Part shown: positions 43,043-50,916 of the stretch, piece by piece
How the letters are laid out: the number at the start of each line of letters is the position of its first letter
How positions within the stretch are numbered: the stretch's first letter is position 1
NCBI RefSeq assembly: GCF_000208405.1
Contig: NC_015437.1
Location: forward strand, 248,001 to 312,000
Reading direction: 5' to 3'
Length of the DNA: 64,000 bases
From: Selenomonas sputigena ATCC 35185
GTDB taxonomy: Bacteria; Bacillota; Negativicutes; Selenomonadales; Selenomonadaceae
The notes under the pieces: generated by a model
The model's input: only the letters and a program-made list of their open reading frames with translations
What the model was told of the DNA's origin: nothing
The model's database searches: none
Made by a program: the position numbers and the translations under genes

Positions 43043-44887
43043 TTGTTTCCTTTCATGGACAGGAAGAAGGGCAGCTGGCGTGCGCCGGTGAACGACAGCG
43101 GCGAGCTTGTCGGCTACAACGACCTCGCGCGCGTTTCCTTCGGCATACGCACGGTGCACTACCTCGTGCGCGAGACGATCCAGAATTCGCTCGATGCGCG
43201 AAGAGAGGATGCCGAGGGCGCCGTCCTCGTTTCCTTTCAGTCGTTCGACATCCCGCGCGAGAAGTTTCCGGGGCGCGAGGATTTTCAGAATATCCTGGAG
43301 CGATGCTTCCTCAGCAATCGTGAGGACAAGAAGTGCCGCGAGGCTTTCGAGCGTGCCGCGGACGTCCTTAGGGCGGAGCGAATTGCCGTCCTTCGCATCA
43401 GCGATTTTCGCACGCGCGGGCTTGAAGGGGCGCTCGCAGGCGAGAAGGGTTCGCTTTGGAGCGGACTCGTCAAGGAGCAGGGCTTTTCCGTGCAGAAGGA
43501 AAATGACGCGGGTGGCAGTTTCGGCATCGGCAAGGCGGTCGTCTACAGCTGCTCGGAGCTTCGCACGGCGTTCTTCGCCTCGTTGGACAAGGATGGCGTG
43601 GAATCGTATACGGGCGTCGCGAAGCTCGTCTCCTACAAGGATGAGAAGGAGCGCTGGACGACGGGCACGGTCTACTACAGCGACGAGAACAAGAAGGCGC
43701 TCTTGGACATCTTCACGCTCGATCCTGCCTTTCGGCGGCGCACGAGCGGCACGGACATCTTCGTCATGGGACTCGTGCCCATCGAGGGCCTGGAGCAGGA
43801 GATGATCCGCGCCGTTCTCGACAATTTCCTTCTTGCGATATGGCTGGGCAATCTGGAGGTGGAGATCGGCGATCATCGCATCACGAAGACGAGCCTCGGG
43901 CTTTACGCGGATTCGCTTCCCGTCGAGAAGACGGCGGGAAGTCCGCATCATAAGGAATATTATGAAGAGAACCGCATGATCCAGCGCTACGCGCGCATGC
44001 TTCTAGGCGAGGACGAGGCGACGCAGAGGATCGAGCTTCGTGCTGCAGAGTACGGTGCGAAGTACGGCTTTCCCGACGGCGCGGCGACGCTCTTTTTGAC
44101 GCGCGGCGAGGGGCTGAACCGACGCATCCTCATGTCGCGTCACATCGGCATGAAGCTCTTCGAGCAGAAAGGCTTTCCGAGCGGCATCGACTTTACGGGC
44201 ATCTTCCTCATCAAGGAGAACGCGATGGGACAGGCGTTCCGCCGCATCGAGGTGCCGTCGCACGACGCGTGGGAGCCGGGCGTCGTGCAGGACGCGGCAG
44301 AGGAAAAGCAGGCGAAGGAGATGTATCTGGGGCTCAAGCGCTACCTGAAGGAAAAGGTGCGCGAGCGGCTGATGGCGGAGGAGGAGCGCGGTGTCGACGC
44401 CTTCGGCGCGGGCGATTTCCTGCCTGACTTGGAAGATGCGGCCGTGCGCCGCGCCCTTGCTGCACGAAAGGGAAAGCGCCGGGAGGAGCTTCAAAGCTGT
44501 ATTGAGAAGGTTCGGAAGAAGAAGGCGGCGGCGTCGCGCCTCTCGCCGCTCCACATGCGCTCTTTCTGCGTCGAGCGCGAGAAGGGGCGCTATCGCTTGA
44601 GCCTCATCGCGCCGCGAAAGGCCGAGCGCGTGCGCCTGGAGCTTTTTCTCGCGGGCGAGCAGACGGATGTTCCCGTCAAATTGCTCGCGGCCTCGCTTTC
44701 GGGCAGAGCCAGGGCGAAATTGGCAAGGTTCGAGAAGAACGTCATCGAGCTGCAGAATGTCGCGAAGGGCGCGAAACTCTTTGTCGACTATACGATGGAC
44801 TATCGTGACTACTGCCTGATGGAGGTGAAGTACGTTGAAAATCCGGGGGCGTCTGGCGCCGTATCCGTTGCTGGCGAAGACGAATGA
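43043..44887 (+). CDS. GHKL-type (MutL/Hsp90-like) ATPase, first gene of an unassigned cassette
   Basis: The protein is about 614 residues. The N-terminal third has the ATP-binding motifs of the GHKL fold: N-box VRETIQNSLDAR, a DxGxG-like LRISDFRTRGLEG, and the glycine lid GGSFGIGKAVVYSC. The rest has no domain I can name; a Lys/Arg-rich coiled segment lies near residues 470-510 (KRREELQSCIEKVRKKKAAA). The likely start is TTG at 43043 with GAGGTGG at 6 nt; GTG 43034 and ATG 43055 also fit. It overlaps the next gene by 53 nt. Defence-related MutL-like ATPases look similar. Confidence 0.78.
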   Translation: MFPFMDRKKGSWRAPVNDSGELVGYNDLARVSFGIRTVHYLVRETIQNSLDARREDAEGAVLVSFQSFDIPREKFPGREDFQNILERCFLSNREDKKCREAFERAADVLRAERIAVLRISDFRTRGLEGALAGEKGSLWSGLVKEQGFSVQKENDAGGSFGIGKAVVYSCSELRTAFFASLDKDGVESYTGVAKLVSYKDEKERWTTGTVYYSDENKKALLDIFTLDPAFRRRTSGTDIFVMGLVPIEGLEQEMIRAVLDNFLLAIWLGNLEVEIGDHRITKTSLGLYADSLPVEKTAGSPHHKEYYEENRMIQRYARMLLGEDEATQRIELRAAEYGAKYGFPDGAATLFLTRGEGLNRRILMSRHIGMKLFEQKGFPSGIDFTGIFLIKENAMGQAFRRIEVPSHDAWEPGVVQDAAEEKQAKEMYLGLKRYLKEKVRERLMAEEERGVDAFGAGDFLPDLEDAAVRRALAARKGKRREELQSCIEKVRKKKAAASRLSPLHMRSFCVEREKGRYRLSLIAPRKAERVRLELFLAGEQTDVPVKLLAASLSGRARAKLARFEKNVIELQNVAKGAKLFVDYTMDYRDYCLMEVKYVENPGASGAVSVAGEDE

Positions 44888-45701
44888 CAGCTACCGCAAG
44901 TCGTCGTTCGACGGCATCGCCGAGCTGAAGGCGTCGGGGAAAGAACTGCGCCTGGAATTTCGCGCCGTGCTTCGCTGTACTTCGCTCCGAAACCTCGTGC
45001 GTGCAGGGCTTGCGGGCTATGCGCTGCACGTCGAGTCGCCCGTCACGTCGTATCGCCGCCTCTTTGAGTTCAACGATGCGCCGTTTCATCTGACGCTGGC
45101 GGCGGACGAGGTGCGCGTCTCTCTGCAGGTCACGCCGTTCGTCGTCGCGAAGGCGGCGATCGAGGGATACGCGAGCGATGATTTTCATGAAGCCTACGAA
45201 GGGCAGGTCTTTTCCTTCGCACGCGGACATATCCTCGCCGTCGATCAGACGACGGAATTCCTGCTGCAGGCGCATGACGAACGTGAGACGCTTCCTTCCA
45301 TCGTGCGCGTCGAGCCTTTGGGGCGCGAGGCGGGCGAGGCGGCGCTTCGCGTCGACTGCGGCTCGGATTACATCGTCGCCCGCCTGCCGCAAGGCATGTA
45401 CGACGCTTATCGCCGCTACGCGAAGGGAGTCTACAGCGCGACGTTCCTTTCGTGCGTCGTCCAGCCGGCTCTCACTGCGGCGCTCGAAAAGCTGCAGGGT
45501 GCGCTGCGTGCGGGCGAAGAGCCGAGGACGCGCTGGCGGAGGGTGCTCGTGCACCTCTTGGAAGAAGAGAAGATCGATCTCGCGGCGAAGGACGCAGAGC
45601 CTCTTGCCGTCGCCCAGCGCCTCCTGCGTGACCCGCTGAACCGCGCCGTGCAGGAGTTGGAGGATCTGGCGCAGCGCGAGGAGGTGGGCGCATGGAACTG
45701 A
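44835..45701 (+). CDS. Second protein of the GHKL cassette, unknown family
   Basis: The 288 residues begin MKIRGRLAPYPLLAKTNDSY and are predicted soluble and beta-rich in the first half (SPVTSYRRLFEF, HLTLAADEVRVSLQVTPFVV), helical in the second. No catalytic motif I know is visible. The TTG start at 44835 has a near-perfect GGAGGTGA 7 nt upstream and lies within the first gene. It was the reading frame and strong coupling that decided this start. The conserved-looking SSFD and SPVTSYR are useful search handles. Confidence 0.7.
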   Translation: MKIRGRLAPYPLLAKTNDSYRKSSFDGIAELKASGKELRLEFRAVLRCTSLRNLVRAGLAGYALHVESPVTSYRRLFEFNDAPFHLTLAADEVRVSLQVTPFVVAKAAIEGYASDDFHEAYEGQVFSFARGHILAVDQTTEFLLQAHDERETLPSIVRVEPLGREAGEAALRVDCGSDYIVARLPQGMYDAYRRYAKGVYSATFLSCVVQPALTAALEKLQGALRAGEEPRTRWRRVLVHLLEEEKIDLAAKDAEPLAVAQRLLRDPLNRAVQELEDLAQREEVGAWN

Positions 45702-46444
45702 GCTTCATGACGCAGGCGGGCATCGACGATATGAAGACGCATGTCGAAGAATATGCCGCGATGTATCAGAGCGCGGACAATGCGGCGATGCTCGCGCATC
45801 TTTCGGCGCGCGGCTATCTCGAAAAGACGGAGCTTGCCGCACTTTCGCCCGTCGAGCTTCTGACAGAGGGCGACTTTGCCTCGACGGACGTGGAGAACGT
45901 GCGGCGCATTTACGGCGCATGGCGCACGCTCGCGCCCTATACGGCGGCGGATGAGCGCTTCTGGGCGGGGCTTTCTCACACGCTCTTCTGGCGCTACATC
46001 CATTACCGCAAGGAAAAGGATTTCGGCGAAGTCAAGGCCGCTGCGCTTCGAAGCGATTTCTTCTTCGCGCAGGGACGGCGCCGCTCGCTCTTCGTGAATC
46101 CGATCGCCCGCCTGTGGTGGGCGGGGCACATGGTCTTCGATGAGCGCCGCCGCGATCCGTTCGAGCTTCTGCCCGTGCTCGCGCAAGAAGCGTTCGCCTC
46201 GCAGCTCGTGCTCCTCGCTTCAAGCAGCCTCATGAGCCGCAGGGAGACGCGCTTCGCCGTGCTCGCGCTCCTAGAGCGCTTCGAGCGCAGTGGGAGGAAG
46301 GTCAAGCGCGAGCATCTGCAGGCGCTCCTTGCGCGCCTCAACGCAATTTCCTCGCTGACGCTCGTCGACATGCTCGCGCAGGAGGAGATCGAGAAACGGT
46401 TGGAAGGAGTGCTTTTCCCGCTGTTCGAGAATCGGAGGGATTGA
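45692..46444 (+). CDS. Third protein of the GHKL cassette, DUF6339-like
   Basis: The 250 residues are mostly helical. The central block ADERFWAGLSHTLFWRYIHY, GRRRSLFVNPIARLWWAGHM and DPFELLPVLAQEAFASQL recalls the DUF6339 family as I remember it; that match needs a search. It starts at ATG 45692 after GAGGAGGTG and overlaps the previous gene by 10 nt. Its last 30 codons are inside a 63-bp direct repeat, whose second copy precedes the nitroreductase gene. Function unknown. Confidence 0.7.
   Translation: MELSFMTQAGIDDMKTHVEEYAAMYQSADNAAMLAHLSARGYLEKTELAALSPVELLTEGDFASTDVENVRRIYGAWRTLAPYTAADERFWAGLSHTLFWRYIHYRKEKDFGEVKAAALRSDFFFAQGRRRSLFVNPIARLWWAGHMVFDERRRDPFELLPVLAQEAFASQLVLLASSSLMSRRETRFAVLALLERFERSGRKVKREHLQALLARLNAISSLTLVDMLAQEEIEKRLEGVLFPLFENRRD
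46355..46417 (+). repeat. 63-bp direct repeat, left copy
   Basis: It is identical at 61 of 63 positions to 46890-46952. This copy lies in the 3' end of the third cassette gene. Confidence 0.92.
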
Positions 46445-46445
46445 T

Positions 46446-46751
46446 ATGCCGGAGGGGATTTTTACGTTCGATGAAATAAAACGGCGATTGCAGCCAGTTT
46501 TTACCAGCCATCGGATTCGTCAGGCGATTCTTTTTGGTTCTTACGGCAAGGGGACGGCAACGCAAAAAAGCGATGTGGATTTGTTGGTGGACAGCGATTT
46601 GCGCGGACTGAAATTCATGGGTTTCGTGGAGGAGTTGCGCGAAGCTTTGGACGATAAGGATATGGATGTGTTCGATGTCGCCCATATCGAGCCGAAGTCT
46701 CGGATTGCCGAGGAAATTAAGCAGACGGGGATCGAGATTTATGCGCGATAA
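46446..46751 (+). CDS. MNT-type nucleotidyltransferase (antitoxin of MNT/HEPN pair)
   Basis: The 101 residues show the minimal nucleotidyltransferase signature FGSYGKGTATQKSDVDLLVD. MNT proteins of this size pair with HEPN RNases and neutralise them by AMPylation or by binding. The start follows CGGAGGG. Its end overlaps the HEPN remnant by 11 nt. It is AT-richer than the cassette before it and lies between the two copies of the 63-bp repeat, which suggests insertion as a module. Confidence 0.85.
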   Translation: MPEGIFTFDEIKRRLQPVFTSHRIRQAILFGSYGKGTATQKSDVDLLVDSDLRGLKFMGFVEELREALDDKDMDVFDVAHIEPKSRIAEEIKQTGIEIYAR

Positions 46752-46893
46752 GATCACGAATCGCATCGTTCATGACTACGAAGGCGTGAATCTGCGTCTT
46801 ATCTGGGAGATTGTCTCTGACGACATGCCAGCGTTGAGATGCGAATTGAACGGTATGAAGAAGCGGTTTGGCGAGAGCGGGCAGGTGTACTGA
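46741..46893 (+). pseudogene. Truncated HEPN-domain (DUF86) toxin
   Basis: Only 50 residues remain. They match the C-terminal half of DUF86 HEPN proteins, which are normally about 110-120 residues: MRDKITNRIVHDYEGVNLRL then WEIVSDDMPALRCEL. The RNase motif region (R..H with VHDY) is present but the N-terminal helices are absent. The catalytic Arg position looks altered (TNRIVH where RNRIVH is usual). Probably a non-functional remnant. Confidence 0.65.
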
Positions 46894-46952
46894 CGCTCGT
46901 CGACATGCTCTCGCAGGAGGAGATAGAGAAACGGTTGGAAGGAGTGCTTTTC
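46890..46952 (+). repeat. 63-bp direct repeat, right copy
   Basis: Second copy of the sequence at 46355-46417, ending one base before the nitroreductase ATG. It supplies that gene's AAGGAG ribosome binding site. Confidence 0.92.
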
Positions 46953-46953
46953 G

Positions 46954-47457
46954 ATGGAAAATGACGTCGTGTTTCAGCGCCGCAGCATAAGGAAGTATCA
47001 GGCGAGGCCGGTCGAGCCGGAGAAGGTCGAGCGCATCCTGCGCGCCGGGATGCAGGCGCCGTCCGCCTGCAATCAGCGGCCGTGGGAGTTCTTCGTCGTC
47101 GAAAGCCGCGAGAAGATCGCCGCGCTCGCCAAGGTCACGCCCTATACGGGCTGCGCGGCAGGTGCACCGCTCCTCCTAGCGCTCGCTTACCGTACGGAAG
47201 GCCTGACCGTGCCGCGCTTCTCGCACATCGACATGGCAGCGGCGCAGCAGAACATCTGGCTCGAAGCGACGTATCTCGGCCTCGGCGGCGTCTGGTTCGG
47301 CATCGCGCCCTACGAGGAGAACATGAAGAAGGTGGAAGAAATCCTCGAAATGCCCGCGAACCTCAAGGCGTTCTCCCTCTTCGCCCTCGGCTACCCGAAT
47401 GAGAGAAAGCTGCACGCAGACAGGTTTGAAGCGGAGCGGGTGCATTATGTGAGGTGA
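46954..47457 (+). CDS. Nitroreductase family protein
   Basis: The 167-residue FMN-dependent oxidoreductase has the typical RRSIRKYQARPVEPEK, the FMN contact region AGMQAPSACNQRPWEFFVV, DMAAAQQNIWLEATYLGLG, and the end ALGYPNERK. The substrate is unknown (quinones, nitro compounds or flavins). Its ribosome binding site comes from the repeated 63 bp. Confidence 0.92.
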   Translation: MENDVVFQRRSIRKYQARPVEPEKVERILRAGMQAPSACNQRPWEFFVVESREKIAALAKVTPYTGCAAGAPLLLALAYRTEGLTVPRFSHIDMAAAQQNIWLEATYLGLGGVWFGIAPYEENMKKVEEILEMPANLKAFSLFALGYPNERKLHADRFEAERVHYVR

Positions 47458-47503
47458 GGGACGGAGGGGCTATAGTTCTACATTAAAAGGATGAGACTGT
47501 GTC

Positions 47504-47532
47504 TTGACAATATGATATATATATCATATTGT
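47504..47532 (+). promoter_or_regulatory. Promoter and 24-bp perfect palindromic operator of the toxin-antitoxin pair
   Basis: TTGACA and TATTGT are 17 nt apart. CAATATGATATA and its exact complement TATATCATATTG fill 47508-47531. The downstream HTH protein is the likely repressor. Confidence 0.8.
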
Positions 47533-47549
47533 TAATTGGAGAGTACTCG

Positions 47550-47909
47550 ATGAATTTTGAAGTGCAATTTTATGAAACGGAAGACGGTCAGTGCCCTGTC
47601 GAAGAATTTCTGCTTGGATTGAACGTCAAGATGCGAGCGAAGATACTTGGCTTCATGCAAATCCTTGAGGAGAAGGGTGTTGAACTGCGTGAGCCTTATA
47701 CCAAGCCTTTGGATGATGGAATTTTAGAGTTGCGTTGCTCTTTTGCTGGCAACATCACACGTGTAATGTTCTTCTTTTACATCGGTGGAAAAATTATTTT
47801 GACAAACGGTTTTGTTAAAAAGACGCAGAAAACGCCGCCTGCAGAAATAGAGATAGCAAAGAAGAGAAGAGCTGATTATATTCGCCGTTTTGGGGAGGGT
47901 GCAGAATGA
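47550..47909 (+). CDS. RelE/HigB-like toxin (phage-derived Gp49-like family)
   Basis: The 119 residues show VQFYETEDGQCPVEEFLLGL, the PYTKPLDDGILELRCSF core, and the late segment KIILTNGFVKKTQKTP, the pattern of HigB/Gp49-type mRNA interferases (PF05973). The ATG at 47550 follows GGAG at 8 nt; a longer frame has no site. The antitoxin gene overlaps its stop by 4 nt. The toxin-first order is usual for this family. Confidence 0.88.
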   Translation: MNFEVQFYETEDGQCPVEEFLLGLNVKMRAKILGFMQILEEKGVELREPYTKPLDDGILELRCSFAGNITRVMFFFYIGGKIILTNGFVKKTQKTPPAEIEIAKKRRADYIRRFGEGAE

Positions 47910-48199
47910 AAACATTGCAGGATTTCAAGCGGGAGCAAATGAAGAATCCTGCGTTTGCCCGTGTATATCAAGAGATGGAACCGGAACGTAACATTATCCG
48001 TGCCATAGTGGAGGCGCGCATCGCGCAGAATCTGACGCAGAAGGAAGTTGCGGAGAAAACCGGCATTGCTCAAGCGGAACTTAGCCGAATGGAAAATGGT
48101 TTGAGGAATCCGTCCATAAAATTGCTTCAACGCTTCGCAGAAGGTCTTGGCCTAGTTCTCAAGATATCTTTTGAACCGAAACAGGATGTGCAGGCATGA
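47906..48199 (+). CDS. XRE-family antitoxin (HigA-like)
   Basis: The 97 residues contain a helix-turn-helix (RIAQNLTQKEVAEKTGIAQAELSRMENG, shown in part: LTQKEVAEKTGIAQ) and a C-terminal dimer helix. It should bind the toxin upstream and the palindrome at 47508-47531. Translation is coupled by ATGA overlap with the toxin gene. Confidence 0.9.
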   Translation: MKTLQDFKREQMKNPAFARVYQEMEPERNIIRAIVEARIAQNLTQKEVAEKTGIAQAELSRMENGLRNPSIKLLQRFAEGLGLVLKISFEPKQDVQA

Positions 48200-48226
48200 A
48201 ATAGATCTATCTTTTCATAAGTGATA

Positions 48227-48255
48227 TTGACATTAGACAGAGCTTAAGGTATACT
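48227..48255 (+). promoter_or_regulatory. Promoter of the cobalamin transport operon
   Basis: Consensus TTGACA and TATACT are 17 nt apart, about 165 bp before the riboswitch. Confidence 0.7.
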
Positions 48256-48299
48256 TCCTGCTGTGAGGCGTTTGACGCGCTTCACCTTTGAAAGGCTTT

Positions 48300-48412
48300 A
48301 TTATGAAAGTCTAAGAAGTCAAGCTGAAGGCGCAGACTGATTGGATGACTTTCATTAAGGGCGGCGCGCAATGTCCACAAAGTGGACGTTTGTGCGTGTA
48401 GTTCATACATAG
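48300..48412 (-). repeat. Promoter-carrying dispersed repeat, inverted copy in the B12 leader
   Basis: The reverse complement matches 15943-16060 nearly along its whole length, including the GTCCAC..GTGGAC palindrome and the TTGACTTCTTAGACTTTCAT end. It lies between the promoter at 48227 and the riboswitch, and its own promoter faces left. Confidence 0.75.
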
Positions 48413-48418
48413 TCAAGG

Positions 48419-48572
48419 CGCTCGCGAGAGCTTAATAGGGAAATCGGTGCAAGCCCGATGCGATCCCGTCACTGTGATGCGGAGGATGTTCCATGATGTC
48501 ACTGGAGGAAACTCTGGGAAGGCGGAACAGACGATGATGCAGAGCCAGGAGACCTGCCTTGATTTGTGAAAC
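48419..48572 (+). promoter_or_regulatory. Cobalamin riboswitch
   Basis: The aptamer shows AATAGGGAAATCGGTGCAAG, CCCGTCACTGTGATGC, CCACTGG-type TCACTGG, GGGAAGGCGG, GATGATGC and the B12 box GAGCCAGGAGACCTGCC. Binding of adenosyl- or methylcobalamin should turn off the operon, through the two hairpins with T runs that follow (about 48577-48612 and 48623-48652). Confidence 0.93.
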
Positions 48573-48622
48573 CACACCTTCTTGCGAGCGACAGGAAAGG
48601 GTGTCTTTTTGATGCTCTTCGT

Positions 48623-48652
48623 CCTCCCTGCAGGCTGTGGGGAGGTTTTTTT
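48623..48652 (+). terminator. Riboswitch-linked terminator
   Basis: CCTCCC pairs with GGGAGG across a 12-nt loop, followed by seven T. It stands 46 nt before the receptor start codon. Confidence 0.78.
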
Positions 48653-48697
48653 GTATCAAGGAATCATGTAGCAAGCAAGTAAAGGAGTCGTTCAAGG

Positions 48698-50863
48698 ATG
48701 GGTAAGCAGAGAAAGAATTGGCTGGCTTTGGCAATCGTGGGGGCATTGACGGGCATGAGTCTGCACGGCAGTGTTCATGCGGCAGAGGCTGATGGGGAGG
48801 AAACGGCGCACGAGCTGTCAGAAACGGTCGTGGAGGCTGGACGAGCGAAGCTCGCGGGCGGCCTTGTCGAGCGCAGGGAAAACATCGGCCTGCTCGGCTC
48901 GAAGGACGTCATGGAGACGCCGTTTCAAGCGATGACCTTCGGCAAGAAAGCTTTGGAGCAGTTCAGCGTACCCGATCGGACGATTCTCGACACACTTTCC
49001 TTGAGCCCCGCCGTTCGCGTCGGCCAAGGTGCAACGGACAGCAATGTCACGATTCGCGGACTCAGCTCCAACGGCAACAAGTGGTATATCAACGGTGTGC
49101 CCGGCATGGCGCATCAAAAGGATATGACGGCGAACTTCATTGACAGCGTCACCGTGATTGCGGGACCGGCGCTCGGTGTACGCGGCACGACAGCGGGCTG
49201 GCAGGAAAATGCGGGCGGCGTCGTCGATATGATTTCCAAGAAGGCGTCGGCGAAGGGTGATCGCGAGGCGAAGCTCTCGTTTCACGGCAAGAGCTATGTC
49301 TCGCAGTCGGTCGATCTCGGTGAGCGCTTCGGCGAGAACAAGGAATGGGGCATGCGCTTCAATGTCCTGCAGGGGCAGGGTACACTGTCGGTCGATCATG
49401 CACGCATGTGGAAGTGGGGCGTCTATCTGAACCTCGATCACAAGACGGCGAACAGCACGACGAATTTGCTTATGGGATACGACTATACGCGCCAGCGCGG
49501 CGATGGAAATAGCTTGAGTGTAGCAAAAACTCTCAAGAGTCTGCCGAAAGCGCCCAGCGGTTCGGTCAACTTCTCCCCGGATTGGGCGGAGGATACGTAT
49601 AACGATTGGACGTTCATTCTGAACCACGAGCAGAAGCTCAGCGAACATGCGAAGGCATTTTTGAATGCTGGGTATCACAAGGAAAACTATACGAGTTGGA
49701 TTCAAGGTTACGGTCGTACGCTGCTCAATCTGGATGGAGATTATGCCTCTTTGCGGTCATCTGGGTACGGTAGCGGCTATTCGCAATGGCCTGTAGCGCA
49801 TGAGACGAAGTATATCGGCATCGGCGTCAAGGGCGATTTCAAGCTTGGCGAATGGAAGAACGATTATGTGCTGAGTCTTGACAAAATGTGGTTTCGGCGT
49901 GAAGTCATAGGGAATTACGGTTCTGATCCTTCGGATATCTACGTCCCAGCACCCGGTAATATCTATCATTCCAATTCCACACCACTTCCCGCGCCGTTGC
50001 CCAAGCACACATTGAAGACGCAGTACAATCTGCAGATGCTTGGTTGGCATGTCGTGGATACATTTACCGCGCCAGGAGATAAGTTTGGCATTACGCTCGG
50101 TCTGCACGGGCATCGCGGCATCCGCGCGAGAAACTATGCGGGCAGCAGTGCGTCAGAAATCGATGCGAGCGCGACTTGCCCGACAGTTGCCGTCACGTAT
50201 CAGTTCACGCCGCAATTCATGATGTATGCGAATCACAGCGAGAGCTTTGACGAGGGGACGGTCGTCGGCTCCAGCTATGCAAATGCAGGCGAGACGATTC
50301 CGCCGGCAAAGACGAAGCAGAACGAGGTCGGCGTCAAGTATCAGAGCAAGGGGCTTTTGCAGACGCTTAGTTACTACAATATGCGCAAGCAGGGAACGAA
50401 CGATGTTTTGCGGGGCGGCTTAAAATATTTGGAAATCGATAAGGAGCAGAAGTATTTGGGCGTTGAGTATTCGGCCGTCGGCAAGATTTCGCCGCAGCTC
50501 GATATGATCCTCGCGCTGAATTGGCTGCAGGCGGAGCAGACGGACGGCAATTCCGTCCTGGGGTTGCCGAAGTGGGCAGGGACGGCGGCGCTCGTCTATA
50601 AGCCGACGGAAGATCTCTCGGTCATCGGACGGTTGAACTACAGTGCCAAGGCGCGTATTCGCCACAGCGATCCCTTGGATGTGCCTGCTTATACCACCTT
50701 CGATCTGGGACTGAATTATAAGACAAAGATTTCGAGCAAGGATGTGACGTTCTCCCTGATGTGCAATAACTTGTTTGACAAGCGCTACTGGTATGCTTCA
50801 GGAAGTTCTATCGCTTTGGGCATGCCGCGTACGGTTTCCTTGTCGGCGAGCTGCGATTTCTGA
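48698..50863 (+). CDS. TonB-dependent outer-membrane receptor, probable cobalamin/corrinoid receptor
   Basis: The 721 residues have a signal peptide (ending VHAAEA), a plug domain (RTILDTLSLSPAVRVGQGAT, NVTIRGLSSNGNKWYINGVP), a 22-strand barrel region, and a C-terminal Phe (SLSASCDF) as needed for barrel insertion. By sequence it resembles siderophore-type receptors, but the cobalamin riboswitch in front points to B12 or another corrinoid. The ATG follows AAGGAG. It needs the TonB system encoded at 24999-26785. Confidence 0.9.
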   Translation: MGKQRKNWLALAIVGALTGMSLHGSVHAAEADGEETAHELSETVVEAGRAKLAGGLVERRENIGLLGSKDVMETPFQAMTFGKKALEQFSVPDRTILDTLSLSPAVRVGQGATDSNVTIRGLSSNGNKWYINGVPGMAHQKDMTANFIDSVTVIAGPALGVRGTTAGWQENAGGVVDMISKKASAKGDREAKLSFHGKSYVSQSVDLGERFGENKEWGMRFNVLQGQGTLSVDHARMWKWGVYLNLDHKTANSTTNLLMGYDYTRQRGDGNSLSVAKTLKSLPKAPSGSVNFSPDWAEDTYNDWTFILNHEQKLSEHAKAFLNAGYHKENYTSWIQGYGRTLLNLDGDYASLRSSGYGSGYSQWPVAHETKYIGIGVKGDFKLGEWKNDYVLSLDKMWFRREVIGNYGSDPSDIYVPAPGNIYHSNSTPLPAPLPKHTLKTQYNLQMLGWHVVDTFTAPGDKFGITLGLHGHRGIRARNYAGSSASEIDASATCPTVAVTYQFTPQFMMYANHSESFDEGTVVGSSYANAGETIPPAKTKQNEVGVKYQSKGLLQTLSYYNMRKQGTNDVLRGGLKYLEIDKEQKYLGVEYSAVGKISPQLDMILALNWLQAEQTDGNSVLGLPKWAGTAALVYKPTEDLSVIGRLNYSAKARIRHSDPLDVPAYTTFDLGLNYKTKISSKDVTFSLMCNNLFDKRYWYASGSSIALGMPRTVSLSASCDF

Positions 50864-50916
50864 TGTATGGAAATGTTTGTTCATTCGTTAGGTCTTTTCT
50901 TTGAGAAGATGGTGTG

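Noticed and set aside
46355-46952. Insertion sequence flanked by target duplications
   Set aside because: No transposase or terminal inverted repeats lie between the 63-bp repeats, and 63 bp is too long for a normal target duplication.
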